This document shows, in pieces, positions 6,593 through 15,904 of a stretch of 46,834 nucleotides of DNA. This DNA is from Sneathiella sp. (GTDB lineage Bacteria > Pseudomonadota > Alphaproteobacteria > Sneathiellales > Sneathiellaceae). Location: contig NZ_NZMB01000020.1 of NCBI RefSeq assembly GCF_002694385.1, positions 13,577 to 60,410 of the forward strand, read 5' to 3'. The notes below the pieces were generated by a model, which was given only the letters and a program-made list of their open reading frames with translations, did no database searches and was not told where the DNA came from. Every line of letters starts with the position of its first letter. Position 1 is the first letter of the stretch. The translations under genes were made by a program, and so were the position numbers.

Positions 6593-7253
6593 AAGCCCCA
6601 GCGAGATGCCCTACAATCCGCCGCCCGAAAGCGCGGCGGAGCTGCTGTATCAGGATGGCTGGCTGCTGGCCTTTGTGAAGGCGAGCGGCCTGCTTTCCGT
6701 CCCCGGGCGGGAGGCGCACCTCAAAGACTGCGCCGAACACCGCGCGAAGAAAATCGACCGCAACGCCCGCATCGTCCACCGGCTGGATATGGATACCTCC
6801 GGCCTGCTGCTGTTCGGCAAGGGGGCGGAGGCGCATCGGCGTTTAAGCCGCATGTTCGCCGATCGTGAAGTCGAAAAACGCTATATCGCCAGAGTGTTGG
6901 GAGAAGTTTCTGAGGAAACAGGCGAGATTACCCTCCCCCTTGCCGCCGACTGGCCGAACCGCCCGCTTCAGAAAGTGGATGAAGAGAACGGCAAGCCCGC
7001 CCGCACCCGATGGGAACGGATTGCGGTGACCGACGGCACAAGCCTTCTCGCGCTTTATCCCGAAACCGGGCGGACGCATCAGCTGCGCCTGCATTTGGCG
7101 GCCATCGGCCATCCCATCCTCGGCGATCGGTTTTACGGGACGGAGGCGGCAAGGGCCGCCGCGAGCCGCCTGCAACTCCATGCCGAACGGCTCAGCTTCG
7201 CGCATCCGGAAACGGGGGAGCCTATCACCCTCACCGCCGCGTCGCCCTTTTAA
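6585..7253 (+). CDS. RluA-family RNA pseudouridine synthase
   Basis: A 222-residue enzyme that converts a uridine in rRNA or tRNA to pseudouridine. The catalytic motif H-R-L-D-M-D-T-S-G lies at 65-73 with D68 as the nucleophile; R-x-H-Q-L-R (about 163-168) and the I-G-H-P-I-L-G-D motif follow, all RluA-type. There is no N-terminal S4 domain, as in the short RluA and YqcB/TruC branch. The start is either the ATG at 6585, which overlaps the gdx stop by 8 bp, or the ATG at 6606. Overlap means it may be cotranscribed with gdx and hence indirectly under the riboswitch; a functional link is not obvious. Exact RNA target is unknown. Confidence 0.85.
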   Translation: MHKSPSEMPYNPPPESAAELLYQDGWLLAFVKASGLLSVPGREAHLKDCAEHRAKKIDRNARIVHRLDMDTSGLLLFGKGAEAHRRLSRMFADREVEKRYIARVLGEVSEETGEITLPLAADWPNRPLQKVDEENGKPARTRWERIAVTDGTSLLALYPETGRTHQLRLHLAAIGHPILGDRFYGTEAARAAASRLQLHAERLSFAHPETGEPITLTAASPF

Positions 7254-7329
7254 GGCCACAACGGGCTTGAATTTTCCCCGCGCCCCCCGCCATACTGGGG
7301 CAAAGCCATAAGGGGGAGGTCGCGGCGTC

Positions 7330-8904
7330 ATGGGGGAAATCCGCAATATTCTGTTCATCATGTGCGATCAGTTGCGCGCCGATTACCTCGGCTGCGCCGG
7401 GCATCCGCATCTTAAAACCCCGCATATCGACGCCCTCGCCGCCGCCGGCCTGCGCTTTGCCAACGCCTTCTGCCAGGCACCGGTCTGCGGCTCGTCGCGC
7501 ATGTCCTTTTATACCGGGCGCTATGTGCAGTCCCACGGCGCGACCTATAACGGCGTGCCGCTGAAGGTGGGGGAAATGACGCTCGGCGATCATATGCGGG
7601 ACCTTGGCCTCAAGACCGGGCTGATTGGCAAGACGCATATGGCGGCGGATCTGGGCGGCATGCAGCGCCTCGGCATTGACCGGAGCAGCCTTCATGGCCT
7701 GCTCGCCGCCGAATGCGGCTTTGAGCCGTGGGAGCGCGATGACGGCCTCCACCCCGACGATTTCACCGACCCGAACCTCGCCTATAACCGTTACCTGGCG
7801 GAAAGGGGCTATGACGGCGATAACCCGTGGCATAGCCACGCCAATTCCGGTCTTGATGAGAATGGCAATGTGGCGAGCGGCTGGTATCTCAGGAATGCCC
7901 ATCTGCCCGCGCGCGTCGATAAGGCGCATTCGGAAACCGCCTATATGACGGATCGCGCCATGGCGAAAATTTCCGAGTTGGGGGAGGCTCCCTGGTGCCT
8001 GCATCTCAGCTATATCAAGCCGCACTGGCCCTATATCGCCCCCGCCCCCTATCACAATATGTATGGGCCCGATGACATCCTGCCCGCCAACCGGCAGGAG
8101 GCGGAGAAGGACACTCCGCATCCGGTGGTGAAGGCCTTCATGGGGCATGAGGAGTCGCTCAATTTCTCCATCGATTCAAAGCGCCGCCATGTCATCCCCG
8201 CCTATATGGGGCTGATCACGGAGATTGACGATCATATCGGGCGGCTGATGGCGTTTCTTGGAAAAGCCGGACGGCTTGAAGATACGCTGATCGTTTTCAC
8301 CAGCGATCATGGGGATTATCTCGGCGATCACTGGCTCGGCGAGAAAGAGCTGTTCCATGAGGAGAGCGTGAAAATCCCCCTCATCATTCGCGATCCGCGC
8401 AAAGCGGCGGACGGCGCGCGCGGGCATATTGAGGAACGGCTGGTGGAGGCCATTGACCTCATCCCCACCTTCGTTGATGTCCTTGGCGGCGGGGCGCGCC
8501 CGCATCTGCTGGAGGGGCGGTCGCTGGCCCCGCTGCTGGCCGGGGATGCGCCGGAGGAATGGCGCGATTTTGTGGTGAGCGAGGTGGATTATGCCTGGCG
8601 CGGGGCGCGTCTCGCCCTTAACCTGCCGCCCGATAAAACCCGCGGCTATATGCTGCGCGGGTCCCGCTGGAAATATATCTCCTATGATAACTTTGCGCCG
8701 CAACTCTTTGATATTGCTGATGATCCTGAGGAAATGAATGATCTCGGGCAAAGCACTGCCCATGCCGGTATCCGTGCGGAATGGGAGGGACGGCTCAATG
8801 CCTGGCTGCGGCTCCGGCGAAACCGCACCACCATGTCCCATGAAGAGATTGAGAAGCGGACGGACAGCGCGAAGACGCGCGGCATCTATTTCGGCGTCTG
8901 GTAG
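7330..8904 (+). CDS. Sulfatase / phosphonate-monoester-hydrolase superfamily enzyme
   Basis: A 524-residue hydrolase of the alkaline phosphatase fold. Metal ligands are visible: D13 in C-D-Q-L-R-A-D, and D326-H327-G-D. Further family markers are G-K-T-H (100-103) and P-H-W-P-Y (231-235). The catalytic cysteine motif reads C53-G-S-S-R57 followed by Y-T-G-R, where the standard sulfatase signature is C-x-P/A-S-R. C53 would become formylglycine if a formylglycine-generating enzyme accepts the Ser at position 3. No signal peptide is seen, so a cytoplasmic enzyme. It lies convergent to pobA with only 14 bp between the stops and no visible terminator. Substrate could be a sulfate ester or phosphonate ester; nearby nagK/nagA hint at a sulfated amino sugar, which is speculation. 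Confidence 0.88.
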   Translation: MGEIRNILFIMCDQLRADYLGCAGHPHLKTPHIDALAAAGLRFANAFCQAPVCGSSRMSFYTGRYVQSHGATYNGVPLKVGEMTLGDHMRDLGLKTGLIGKTHMAADLGGMQRLGIDRSSLHGLLAAECGFEPWERDDGLHPDDFTDPNLAYNRYLAERGYDGDNPWHSHANSGLDENGNVASGWYLRNAHLPARVDKAHSETAYMTDRAMAKISELGEAPWCLHLSYIKPHWPYIAPAPYHNMYGPDDILPANRQEAEKDTPHPVVKAFMGHEESLNFSIDSKRRHVIPAYMGLITEIDDHIGRLMAFLGKAGRLEDTLIVFTSDHGDYLGDHWLGEKELFHEESVKIPLIIRDPRKAADGARGHIEERLVEAIDLIPTFVDVLGGGARPHLLEGRSLAPLLAGDAPEEWRDFVVSEVDYAWRGARLALNLPPDKTRGYMLRGSRWKYISYDNFAPQLFDIADDPEEMNDLGQSTAHAGIRAEWEGRLNAWLRLRRNRTTMSHEEIEKRTDSAKTRGIYFGVW

Positions 8905-8918
8905 GCAAGCCCGCTGCG

Positions 8919-10139
<1,221 letters not shown>

Positions 10140-10165
10140 TCACCATACTATAGGGGCGAAAAGAC

Positions 10166-10187
10166 GTTTCAAATTTCAAATTGAAAC
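10166..10187. promoter_or_regulatory. Inverted repeat in the pobA-nagK divergent promoter region
   Basis: GTTTCAA (10166-10172) and TTGAAAC (10181-10187) flank an 8-bp AT-rich spacer. It sits 63 bp before pobA and 54 bp before nagK, so a bound regulator could control either gene. IclR- or GntR-type sites have similar sizes; the binding protein is not known. Confidence 0.45.
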
Positions 10188-10240
10188 AAAGGGGATAAGA
10201 ATTTTCTTTAAAGTTGTGAGGCGGCGAAAGGCCGATTTGC

Positions 10241-11152
10241 ATGGCGATCACGGGCGATAAACCGGTCTATCTGGCGGCGGATTGCGGCGGCAGCACCTGC
10301 CGCGTGCGGCTTTATGACCGCAATGGCCTGATGCTGGCGGAGGGGCATGGCGGGGCCGCCAATGCCGCGCGCAGCCTGGAACCGGTGATGAGCGAGATTT
10401 TCCGCGCCACCCGGCAGGCGCTCGACAAGCTGGAGGGGGAAACGATCCCCCTCTCCCGCCTGCATGCAGGATTCGCCATGGCCGGGCTGGTGGATCAGGG
10501 GCGGCGCGATGAATTTGTGAAAATGCCGCATCCCTTCGCCTCCATGACGGCGGAGACGGATGCCTTTGTCGCCCAGCTTGGCGCCTTTGCGGGCGGCGAT
10601 GGCGGCGTCCTGATCACCGGCACCGGCTCCTGCGCCTTCGGCGTCAAGGGGGCGGAGAAATTCTACATCGGCGGCTGGGGCTTTCAGATTTCCGATCAGG
10701 GCTCGGGCGCGCGGCTCGGCTATCTCGCGCTGCGCCGCGCGGTGCAGGCGGCGGACGGGATTCTGCCCACCTCCCCCTTCTGCAAGGCGCTGCTGAAAAA
10801 GGCGGGCGGATCGCCGCCGGAGGTGAGCCGCTGGGCGCTCACCGCCACGCCAGCCGACTATGGCGCCTTTGCGGGCCTCGCCTTCGATTACGCCGTGAAA
10901 CAGGATGAAGTGGCGATCAGCCTGATCAAGGGGATCGCCGCCGAGATTGACCAGCTCACCCGCGCCCTTGTCAAGCGCGGCATCAAGGAGGTGCATCATG
11001 TGGGCGGCCTTGCAAAACCGGTGCGCCCATGGCTGGATACCGCCCTCGCCCGCCATGCGGCAACGGCGGAGGGCGATGTGTTCGACGGGGCGTTGCGGCT
11101 GATCAACAACCGCACGGGGCTGATCAACAAGACGGGCACGGTGCGGGCATGA
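10241..11152 (+). CDS. nagK: N-acetylglucosamine kinase (BadF/BadG/BcrA/BcrD ATPase family)
   Basis: A 303-residue sugar kinase of the ASKHA fold. Phosphate-1 loop D-C-G-G-S-T-C (14-20), a T-G-T-G-S loop (126-130), G-G-W-G (144-147) and D-Q-G-S-G-A (152-157) match GlcNAc and glucosamine kinases of the BadF group. It would make GlcNAc-6-phosphate from free GlcNAc in the cytoplasm. The next gene, nagA, overlaps its stop by 4 bp (ATGA at 11149-11152), which strongly supports an amino-sugar role over a CoA-reductase activator role. It is the first gene of a possible operon reaching nagA and perhaps the ABC importer. Confidence 0.88.
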   Translation: MAITGDKPVYLAADCGGSTCRVRLYDRNGLMLAEGHGGAANAARSLEPVMSEIFRATRQALDKLEGETIPLSRLHAGFAMAGLVDQGRRDEFVKMPHPFASMTAETDAFVAQLGAFAGGDGGVLITGTGSCAFGVKGAEKFYIGGWGFQISDQGSGARLGYLALRRAVQAADGILPTSPFCKALLKKAGGSPPEVSRWALTATPADYGAFAGLAFDYAVKQDEVAISLIKGIAAEIDQLTRALVKRGIKEVHHVGGLAKPVRPWLDTALARHAATAEGDVFDGALRLINNRTGLINKTGTVRA

Positions 11153-12279
11153 AGCGGGCGCTGCTGGATGCGAAAATCCTCACGCCCACCGGCTGGCGCG
11201 ACGATGCGGCGCTGCTGATCCAGGGGGAGCTGATCGCGGATATCTGCCGCCCCGCGGACATTCCGGTGGGTTATGAACGGCAGGCCCTCGACGGCGATTA
11301 CCTGCTGCCGGGCTTTATTGATACGCAGGTCAATGGCGGCGGCGGGGTGATGCTGAACGGCGCGGAAAGCCTTGATGATATCCGGAAAATCGCCGCCGCC
11401 CACCGCGCCTTCGGCACCACCGGGATGCTGCCGACCCTGATCAGCGATGATTTCGCGGCGATGGAAAAGGCCGCCGATCTGATCGCGGCGGCGCTTGCGG
11501 CGGGTGTTCCCGGCATCCTCGGCCTTCATTTTGAGGGGCCGTATCTCAACCCGGACCGCAAGGGCATCCATCCGGAAGCGAAAATCCGCGAGATGGACGC
11601 GGCGTTTCTGGCCCTTGCGACGCGCGGCGATATCGGAAAAGTTCTCGTCACCCTCGCGCCGGAAGCTGTCCGCACTGATGACATCCGGGCCTTGACGGCG
11701 GCGGGCGTGCGGGTCGCGGCGGGGCACAGCGCCGCGACGTTCGATCAGATGCAGGCGGCGATCAACGCAGGCCTCACCGGCGTTACGCATCTTTATAATG
11801 CCATGCCGTCCCTGCTCTCTCGCGATCCCGGCCTGATCGGCGCAGGCCTGAATGCCCCAGATGTCTTCTGCGGGGTGATCAACGACACCTATCATGTGCA
11901 TCCGGCGACACTGAAAATCGCCCTTGCCGCGAAGGGCGCGGATCGTCTGATGCTGGTGACCGACGCTATGGGAATTGTCGGTACGGCGGCAACGGAAATG
12001 CCCTGGAATGGCGGCACCATCCGTCTTGAGGGCGGCCGCCTCACCACGGCGGACGGCACGCTCGCCGGTTCCGCCCTTGATATGGCGAGCGCGGTCAGGA
12101 ATACCGTCCGGCATCTGGATCAGCCACTGGAGACAGCCGTGGAGATGGCGAGCGCGTCGCCCGCCCGCTTCCTCGGTCTTCAGAACAGCCACGGCCATAT
12201 CGCGCCCGGATACCGCGCCGACCTGCTGCGCCTGGCGCCGGACCTCAGCGTGCGGCAAAGCTGGATTGCGGGGGAATAG
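11149..12279 (+). CDS. nagA: N-acetylglucosamine-6-phosphate deacetylase
   Basis: A 376-residue amidohydrolase that removes acetate from GlcNAc-6-phosphate to give glucosamine-6-phosphate. Like E. coli NagA it has D-T-Q-V-N-G (58-63) in place of the HxH metal pair, and keeps the single metal site: E129 in H-F-E-G-P, H193 in A-G-H-S and H214 in T-H-L-Y-N-A-M, with catalytic D272 in V-T-D-A-M-G. The ATG at 11149 overlaps nagK by 4 bp. nagB (glucosamine-6-phosphate deaminase) is not in the window. A 100-bp gap separates it from the ABC substrate-binding protein gene. Confidence 0.93.
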   Translation: MKRALLDAKILTPTGWRDDAALLIQGELIADICRPADIPVGYERQALDGDYLLPGFIDTQVNGGGGVMLNGAESLDDIRKIAAAHRAFGTTGMLPTLISDDFAAMEKAADLIAAALAAGVPGILGLHFEGPYLNPDRKGIHPEAKIREMDAAFLALATRGDIGKVLVTLAPEAVRTDDIRALTAAGVRVAAGHSAATFDQMQAAINAGLTGVTHLYNAMPSLLSRDPGLIGAGLNAPDVFCGVINDTYHVHPATLKIALAAKGADRLMLVTDAMGIVGTAATEMPWNGGTIRLEGGRLTTADGTLAGSALDMASAVRNTVRHLDQPLETAVEMASASPARFLGLQNSHGHIAPGYRADLLRLAPDLSVRQSWIAGE

Positions 12280-12379
12280 GACGCGCGGATATTCGTTTGA
12301 CTTTCCGCGCCCCATAACCTTACAAGAAAAGCCGGTATAAAAACGCGATAATTTCTTCACCTTTCGGGAGGATACTTCA

Positions 12380-13414
12380 ATGAATTCCATGACCAGACGG
12401 TCTTTCAAGAAAGCTGTCATCGGCAGCGCGCTGGCGCTTGCAACGCTCGGGGCCAGCAGCCTGCCCGCCTTCGCCGCCGACAAGATCACAGTGGGCGCAC
12501 TGCGATTCACCTCCCATGCGCCGAGCTTTGTGGCCTATGAGAAAGGCTACTTCACGGACGAGGGGCTGGAAGTCGAGTTCAAATTCTTTCAGGCGGCGCA
12601 GCCGATGGCTGTCGCCATTGCCTCCGGCGATGTGGATTTCGGCATCACGGCGATTTCCGGCGGGCTGATCAATCTCGCGGAAAAGGGCGCGGTGAAGGTG
12701 ATCGGCGGCGGGCTTCAGGAAGAGCCGGGCGTCAATGGTCAGGTGATCCTCGCCTCCAAGGGCGCCTATGACGATGGGCTGACGGATCCGTCCAAATTGA
12801 AGGGCCGCAGCTTCGGCATTACGCAGGCCGGATCGTCGTTTCATTATATGGCCGCCAAGATCGCCGAGAAGGAAGGCTTTTCAACCGCTGATATGAAGCT
12901 GGTGCCGCTGCAGAAGGTCGGCGCGATCATCGGCGCGCTCAAATCCGGGCAGGTCGACGCCTGGTCCATCGTGCCGCATATCGGCATCCCGCTCGCCAAG
13001 GGGGATGCGGTGGTGCAGATCGGCATGGTCGCCGATTATATCCCCGATTATCAGGTGACAACGGTCTTCACCTCCACCAAGAATGCGGAGGAAAAACCCG
13101 ATCTGGTGAAGCGGTTCCTGGCCGCCTTCTCCAAGGGCGCCGATGATTTCAACGCCGCGCTTGTCGATAAAACCGAAGGGGAGGACGGCGCAAATGCCAT
13201 GATCACCCTGATCCATAAATATGTCTATGCCGATCAGCCGATCGAAAAGGCCGCCCCGTCCATCCAGAATGGCGCGATGCGCATGAACAAGGGCGCGGCC
13301 CTCAACATGACCAACATCACCGACCAGCTCGACTGGTTCAAGGCGGAGGGGCTGGTCTCCAAAGACATCGCCATCGAGACGCTGGTCAACACCAGCTATG
13401 TCGAGACGTTCTGA
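12380..13414 (+). CDS. NitT/TauT-family ABC transporter substrate-binding protein
   Basis: A 344-residue periplasmic protein of the SsuA/TauA/NMT1 type. The N-terminus has T-R-R-S-F-K-K (5-11), a twin-arginine-like motif, then a hydrophobic core and an A-F-A cleavage site near residue 32, so export may use Tat. The binding fold shows F-x-x-x-x-x-A-Q-P-M-A-V-A-I-A-S-G-D-V-D-F-G, a signature-like segment of the family. Members bind sulfonates, nitrate, pyrimidine precursors or other small anions; the ligand cannot be read here. It heads a three-gene importer and is followed by a GntR gene. Presence just after nagK-nagA raises a possible amino-sugar or sulfonate link but is not proof. Confidence 0.9.
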   Translation: MNSMTRRSFKKAVIGSALALATLGASSLPAFAADKITVGALRFTSHAPSFVAYEKGYFTDEGLEVEFKFFQAAQPMAVAIASGDVDFGITAISGGLINLAEKGAVKVIGGGLQEEPGVNGQVILASKGAYDDGLTDPSKLKGRSFGITQAGSSFHYMAAKIAEKEGFSTADMKLVPLQKVGAIIGALKSGQVDAWSIVPHIGIPLAKGDAVVQIGMVADYIPDYQVTTVFTSTKNAEEKPDLVKRFLAAFSKGADDFNAALVDKTEGEDGANAMITLIHKYVYADQPIEKAAPSIQNGAMRMNKGAALNMTNITDQLDWFKAEGLVSKDIAIETLVNTSYVETF

Positions 13415-13419
13415 GTAAA

Positions 13420-14187
13420 ATGGACCTCAACCTCCGCCATATTTCCCATCATTATGATGAGGTTGAGGTCCTTCGGGATATCAATCTGGACATCCGGCGC
13501 GGCCAGATTGTCTGCCTTATCGGCCCGTCGGGCTGCGGCAAATCCACGCTTTTGCGCCTGATCGGCGGGCTGGAACGCCCAACAGGCGGGGAGGTGCTGC
13601 AATCGGGCGAAGTGCCGGAGGGATGCCTCAACCCCCTCACCTACATCTTTCAGGATTTCGCCCTGCTGCCCTGGCGCACGGTGGAGGCGAATGTCAGCCT
13701 CGTGCTGGAGGATCATGATTTAAGCGCGGCGGCGCGGGAGGCCATCATTGCCGATGTGCTGGCCCGCACGAAGCTCGCCGATTTCCGCAAAGCCTATCCG
13801 CGACAGCTATCCGGCGGCATGAAACAGCGCGTCGCCATTGCGCGGGCGCTTTCCGTGCGGCCCGCCGTGCTGCTGATGGATGAGCCGCTGTCGGCCCTCG
13901 ATTCCCAGACGCGGGAGTTGCTCATGGATGACCTCGTCGATCTGTGGGAGAAGGAGCAGTATACCGCCGCCTATGTCACCCATAACCTGAATGAGGCCGT
14001 CCGCCTCGGCCATCGCATCGTCGTGCTGTCGCGCCGTCCCGGCGAAATCCGCGAAATTGTCGAGATTGACATGCCGCTCAGCGACCGCCGCAGTGACAAT
14101 AGCGAGCTGGAGGCGATCCAGAAACGGCTGTGGAACCTGATGCGCGAGGAGGCCCTTGCCGCTGATCGGGAGTTACTCGATGTCTGA
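13420..14187 (+). CDS. NitT/TauT-family ABC transporter ATP-binding protein
   Basis: A 255-residue ATPase. Walker A G-P-S-G-C-G-K-S-T (35-43), Q-loop Q-D-F-A-L-L-P-W (88-95) with the P-W typical of the NitT/TauT/SsuB group, signature L-S-G-G-M-K-Q-R (130-137), Walker B L-L-M-D-E-P (151-156) and a switch histidine in Y-V-T-H-N. It powers the importer on the cytoplasmic side. It follows the binding-protein gene by 5 bp and overlaps the permease by 8 bp. Confidence 0.93.
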   Translation: MDLNLRHISHHYDEVEVLRDINLDIRRGQIVCLIGPSGCGKSTLLRLIGGLERPTGGEVLQSGEVPEGCLNPLTYIFQDFALLPWRTVEANVSLVLEDHDLSAAAREAIIADVLARTKLADFRKAYPRQLSGGMKQRVAIARALSVRPAVLLMDEPLSALDSQTRELLMDDLVDLWEKEQYTAAYVTHNLNEAVRLGHRIVVLSRRPGEIREIVEIDMPLSDRRSDNSELEAIQKRLWNLMREEALAADRELLDV

Positions 14188-15001
14188 CGGATTGCGGGAG
14201 AGCGAAGGGCCGGAAAGCCCGGCAAAACCCGTCCCCTTTCGCGGCGGCGGCTTCCTGCCGAAACCCCGGCGGATTGTCGCGCCGATTGTCTTTATCGCCC
14301 TGATCGCCTTCTGGGAATTTGGCTGCCGCGTCGGCTTTATCAGCCCGCTGATCCTGCCCGCCCCGTCGGAGGCGTTTGACGCCTTCATGAATCTGGTGCG
14401 CACCGGGCTGCTCTGGGATCATCTTGCGGCATCACTGCAAAGGCTGCTGATCGGCTGGTCGGCGGGCACGCTGCTCGGTATTTTTGTCGGCACGCTGATC
14501 GGGCTGTTCTCCCTCGCCCGCTCCGGCCTGCAACCGCTGGTCTCCGCCATTTTCCCGGTACCGAAAATCGCGCTGCTGCCGCTGTTCGTCATCTGGTTCG
14601 GCATCGGCGAGGGATCGAAGGTGGCGACCATCCTGTTCGGCACCTTCTTCCCGACGGTCATCGCCACCTATGGCGGCATCGACAATGTGGACAGGAACCT
14701 GATCCGCATGGGGCAGTCCTTCGGCCTGTCAAAGCTGTCCATCATCCGCAAAATCATCCTGCCCGGCGCGTTGCCCGCCATCCTGTCCGGCGCGCGCATT
14801 TCGGCGGCCATCGCCATTATCCTGCTGGTTGCGGCGGAGATGATCGCGGCGGAATATGGCGTCGGCGCCTATATTCTGCTGGCGGGCAGCCTGATGGCGA
14901 CGGACCAGCTGATCGCCGGGGTCGCCCTTCTCTCGCTGATGGGGCTTGTCTTCGCCTGGCTGATCGGACAGGCGGAGAAATATTTCCTGAAATGGCGATA
15001 A
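14180..15001 (+). CDS. NitT/TauT-family ABC transporter permease
   Basis: A 273-residue inner-membrane protein with a soluble N-tail (1-32), about six hydrophobic helices and the EAA-like loop Q-S-F-G-L-S-K-L-S-I-I-R-K-I-I-L-P-G-A-L-P split over residues 184-204, which docks on the ATPase. The ATG at 14180 overlaps the ATPase stop by 8 bp; an upstream ATG at 14156 is possible but reads into ATPase coding sequence. It forms the channel of the importer. Confidence 0.92.
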   Translation: MSDGLRESEGPESPAKPVPFRGGGFLPKPRRIVAPIVFIALIAFWEFGCRVGFISPLILPAPSEAFDAFMNLVRTGLLWDHLAASLQRLLIGWSAGTLLGIFVGTLIGLFSLARSGLQPLVSAIFPVPKIALLPLFVIWFGIGEGSKVATILFGTFFPTVIATYGGIDNVDRNLIRMGQSFGLSKLSIIRKIILPGALPAILSGARISAAIAIILLVAAEMIAAEYGVGAYILLAGSLMATDQLIAGVALLSLMGLVFAWLIGQAEKYFLKWR

Positions 15002-15087
15002 AGTCGGCGGACAAGATAAAATTCTGCGCGTAATTGCCGCTTTCCTTAACACTTTGGCAAGGATAACGGTGGCAGGATAACGCCACT

Positions 15088-15798
15088 ATGACCACAGCCC
15101 TGCAATATAAAGCGCGCCCCTCCCTGGTGCCGAAAAAACAGTCCCGCACCGAGATGGCCTATTCCGCCATCAAGGCGGAAATCAACGCGGGCAAAATCCC
15201 GCCCGGCAGCTTCATCAACATGCCCGAGATCGAACAGCAGCTCGGCATGAGCCGCACTCCGGTGCGCGAGGCGATGCTGCGGCTGCAAACGGAAAAAGTG
15301 GTGGAGATTGTGCCCAAGCGCGGCATCCGTCTGCTCGCCCTCAGCACGCGCGATCTTGCGGATTACTATCAGATCATCACCGGGCTGGAATTGCAGGCCA
15401 TCGGCAATATCTGCGCGCGCGGGCTGAGCCGCACCGACATCATGCCGATGCTCTATGCCCTGTCGGGCGAGGAAACGGCCCTGCGCAGCCATGACGAAGC
15501 CGCCTGGCAGGACGCGGACGAGAAATTCCACCGCAGCCTGTTCATCCTGAACGGCAATATGAAATTGCAGGAGGCGGGCCTCGCCTATCGCGATATTGTC
15601 CAGCGCGGGCATTTCGAAGCCATGCGCCATGTGGATGGATCCCACAAGGAACGCTGCCTGCGCGATCATAACGAGGTGAAGGAGCTGCTGCTCGCCGCCC
15701 GCGAAGATGCGGCGCGGGATATGTTTCTTCAGCATAGCAACTGGCTGCGCGACCTCATCATTGACACGCTGAAGACGGCGGGTCTCACCCGCCTGTAA
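15088..15798 (+). CDS. GntR-family (FCD) transcriptional regulator
   Basis: A 236-residue regulator. Winged helix at about 20-85 with the second helix M-S-R-T-P-V-R-E-A-M-L-R-L, then an all-helical FCD ligand domain whose metal-binding pattern is visible (D-E-K-F-H-R and two later His in H-F-E-A-M-R-H and H-S-N-W). FCD regulators sense small carboxylic acids or sugar acids. It lies 86 bp after the permease in the same direction and probably controls the importer, possibly with nagK-nagA. Confidence 0.9.
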   Translation: MTTALQYKARPSLVPKKQSRTEMAYSAIKAEINAGKIPPGSFINMPEIEQQLGMSRTPVREAMLRLQTEKVVEIVPKRGIRLLALSTRDLADYYQIITGLELQAIGNICARGLSRTDIMPMLYALSGEETALRSHDEAAWQDADEKFHRSLFILNGNMKLQEAGLAYRDIVQRGHFEAMRHVDGSHKERCLRDHNEVKELLLAAREDAARDMFLQHSNWLRDLIIDTLKTAGLTRL

Positions 15799-15904
15799 CG
15801 CCGCCCCTTCCCGGCCCTGCGCCCCGCATCGACCGGGCGGTGTTGACCATCACGGGCGGGGGCGTTGTCGGACCGGTTGCCCTTACGCCGTCGCTAAATC
15901 TCTC

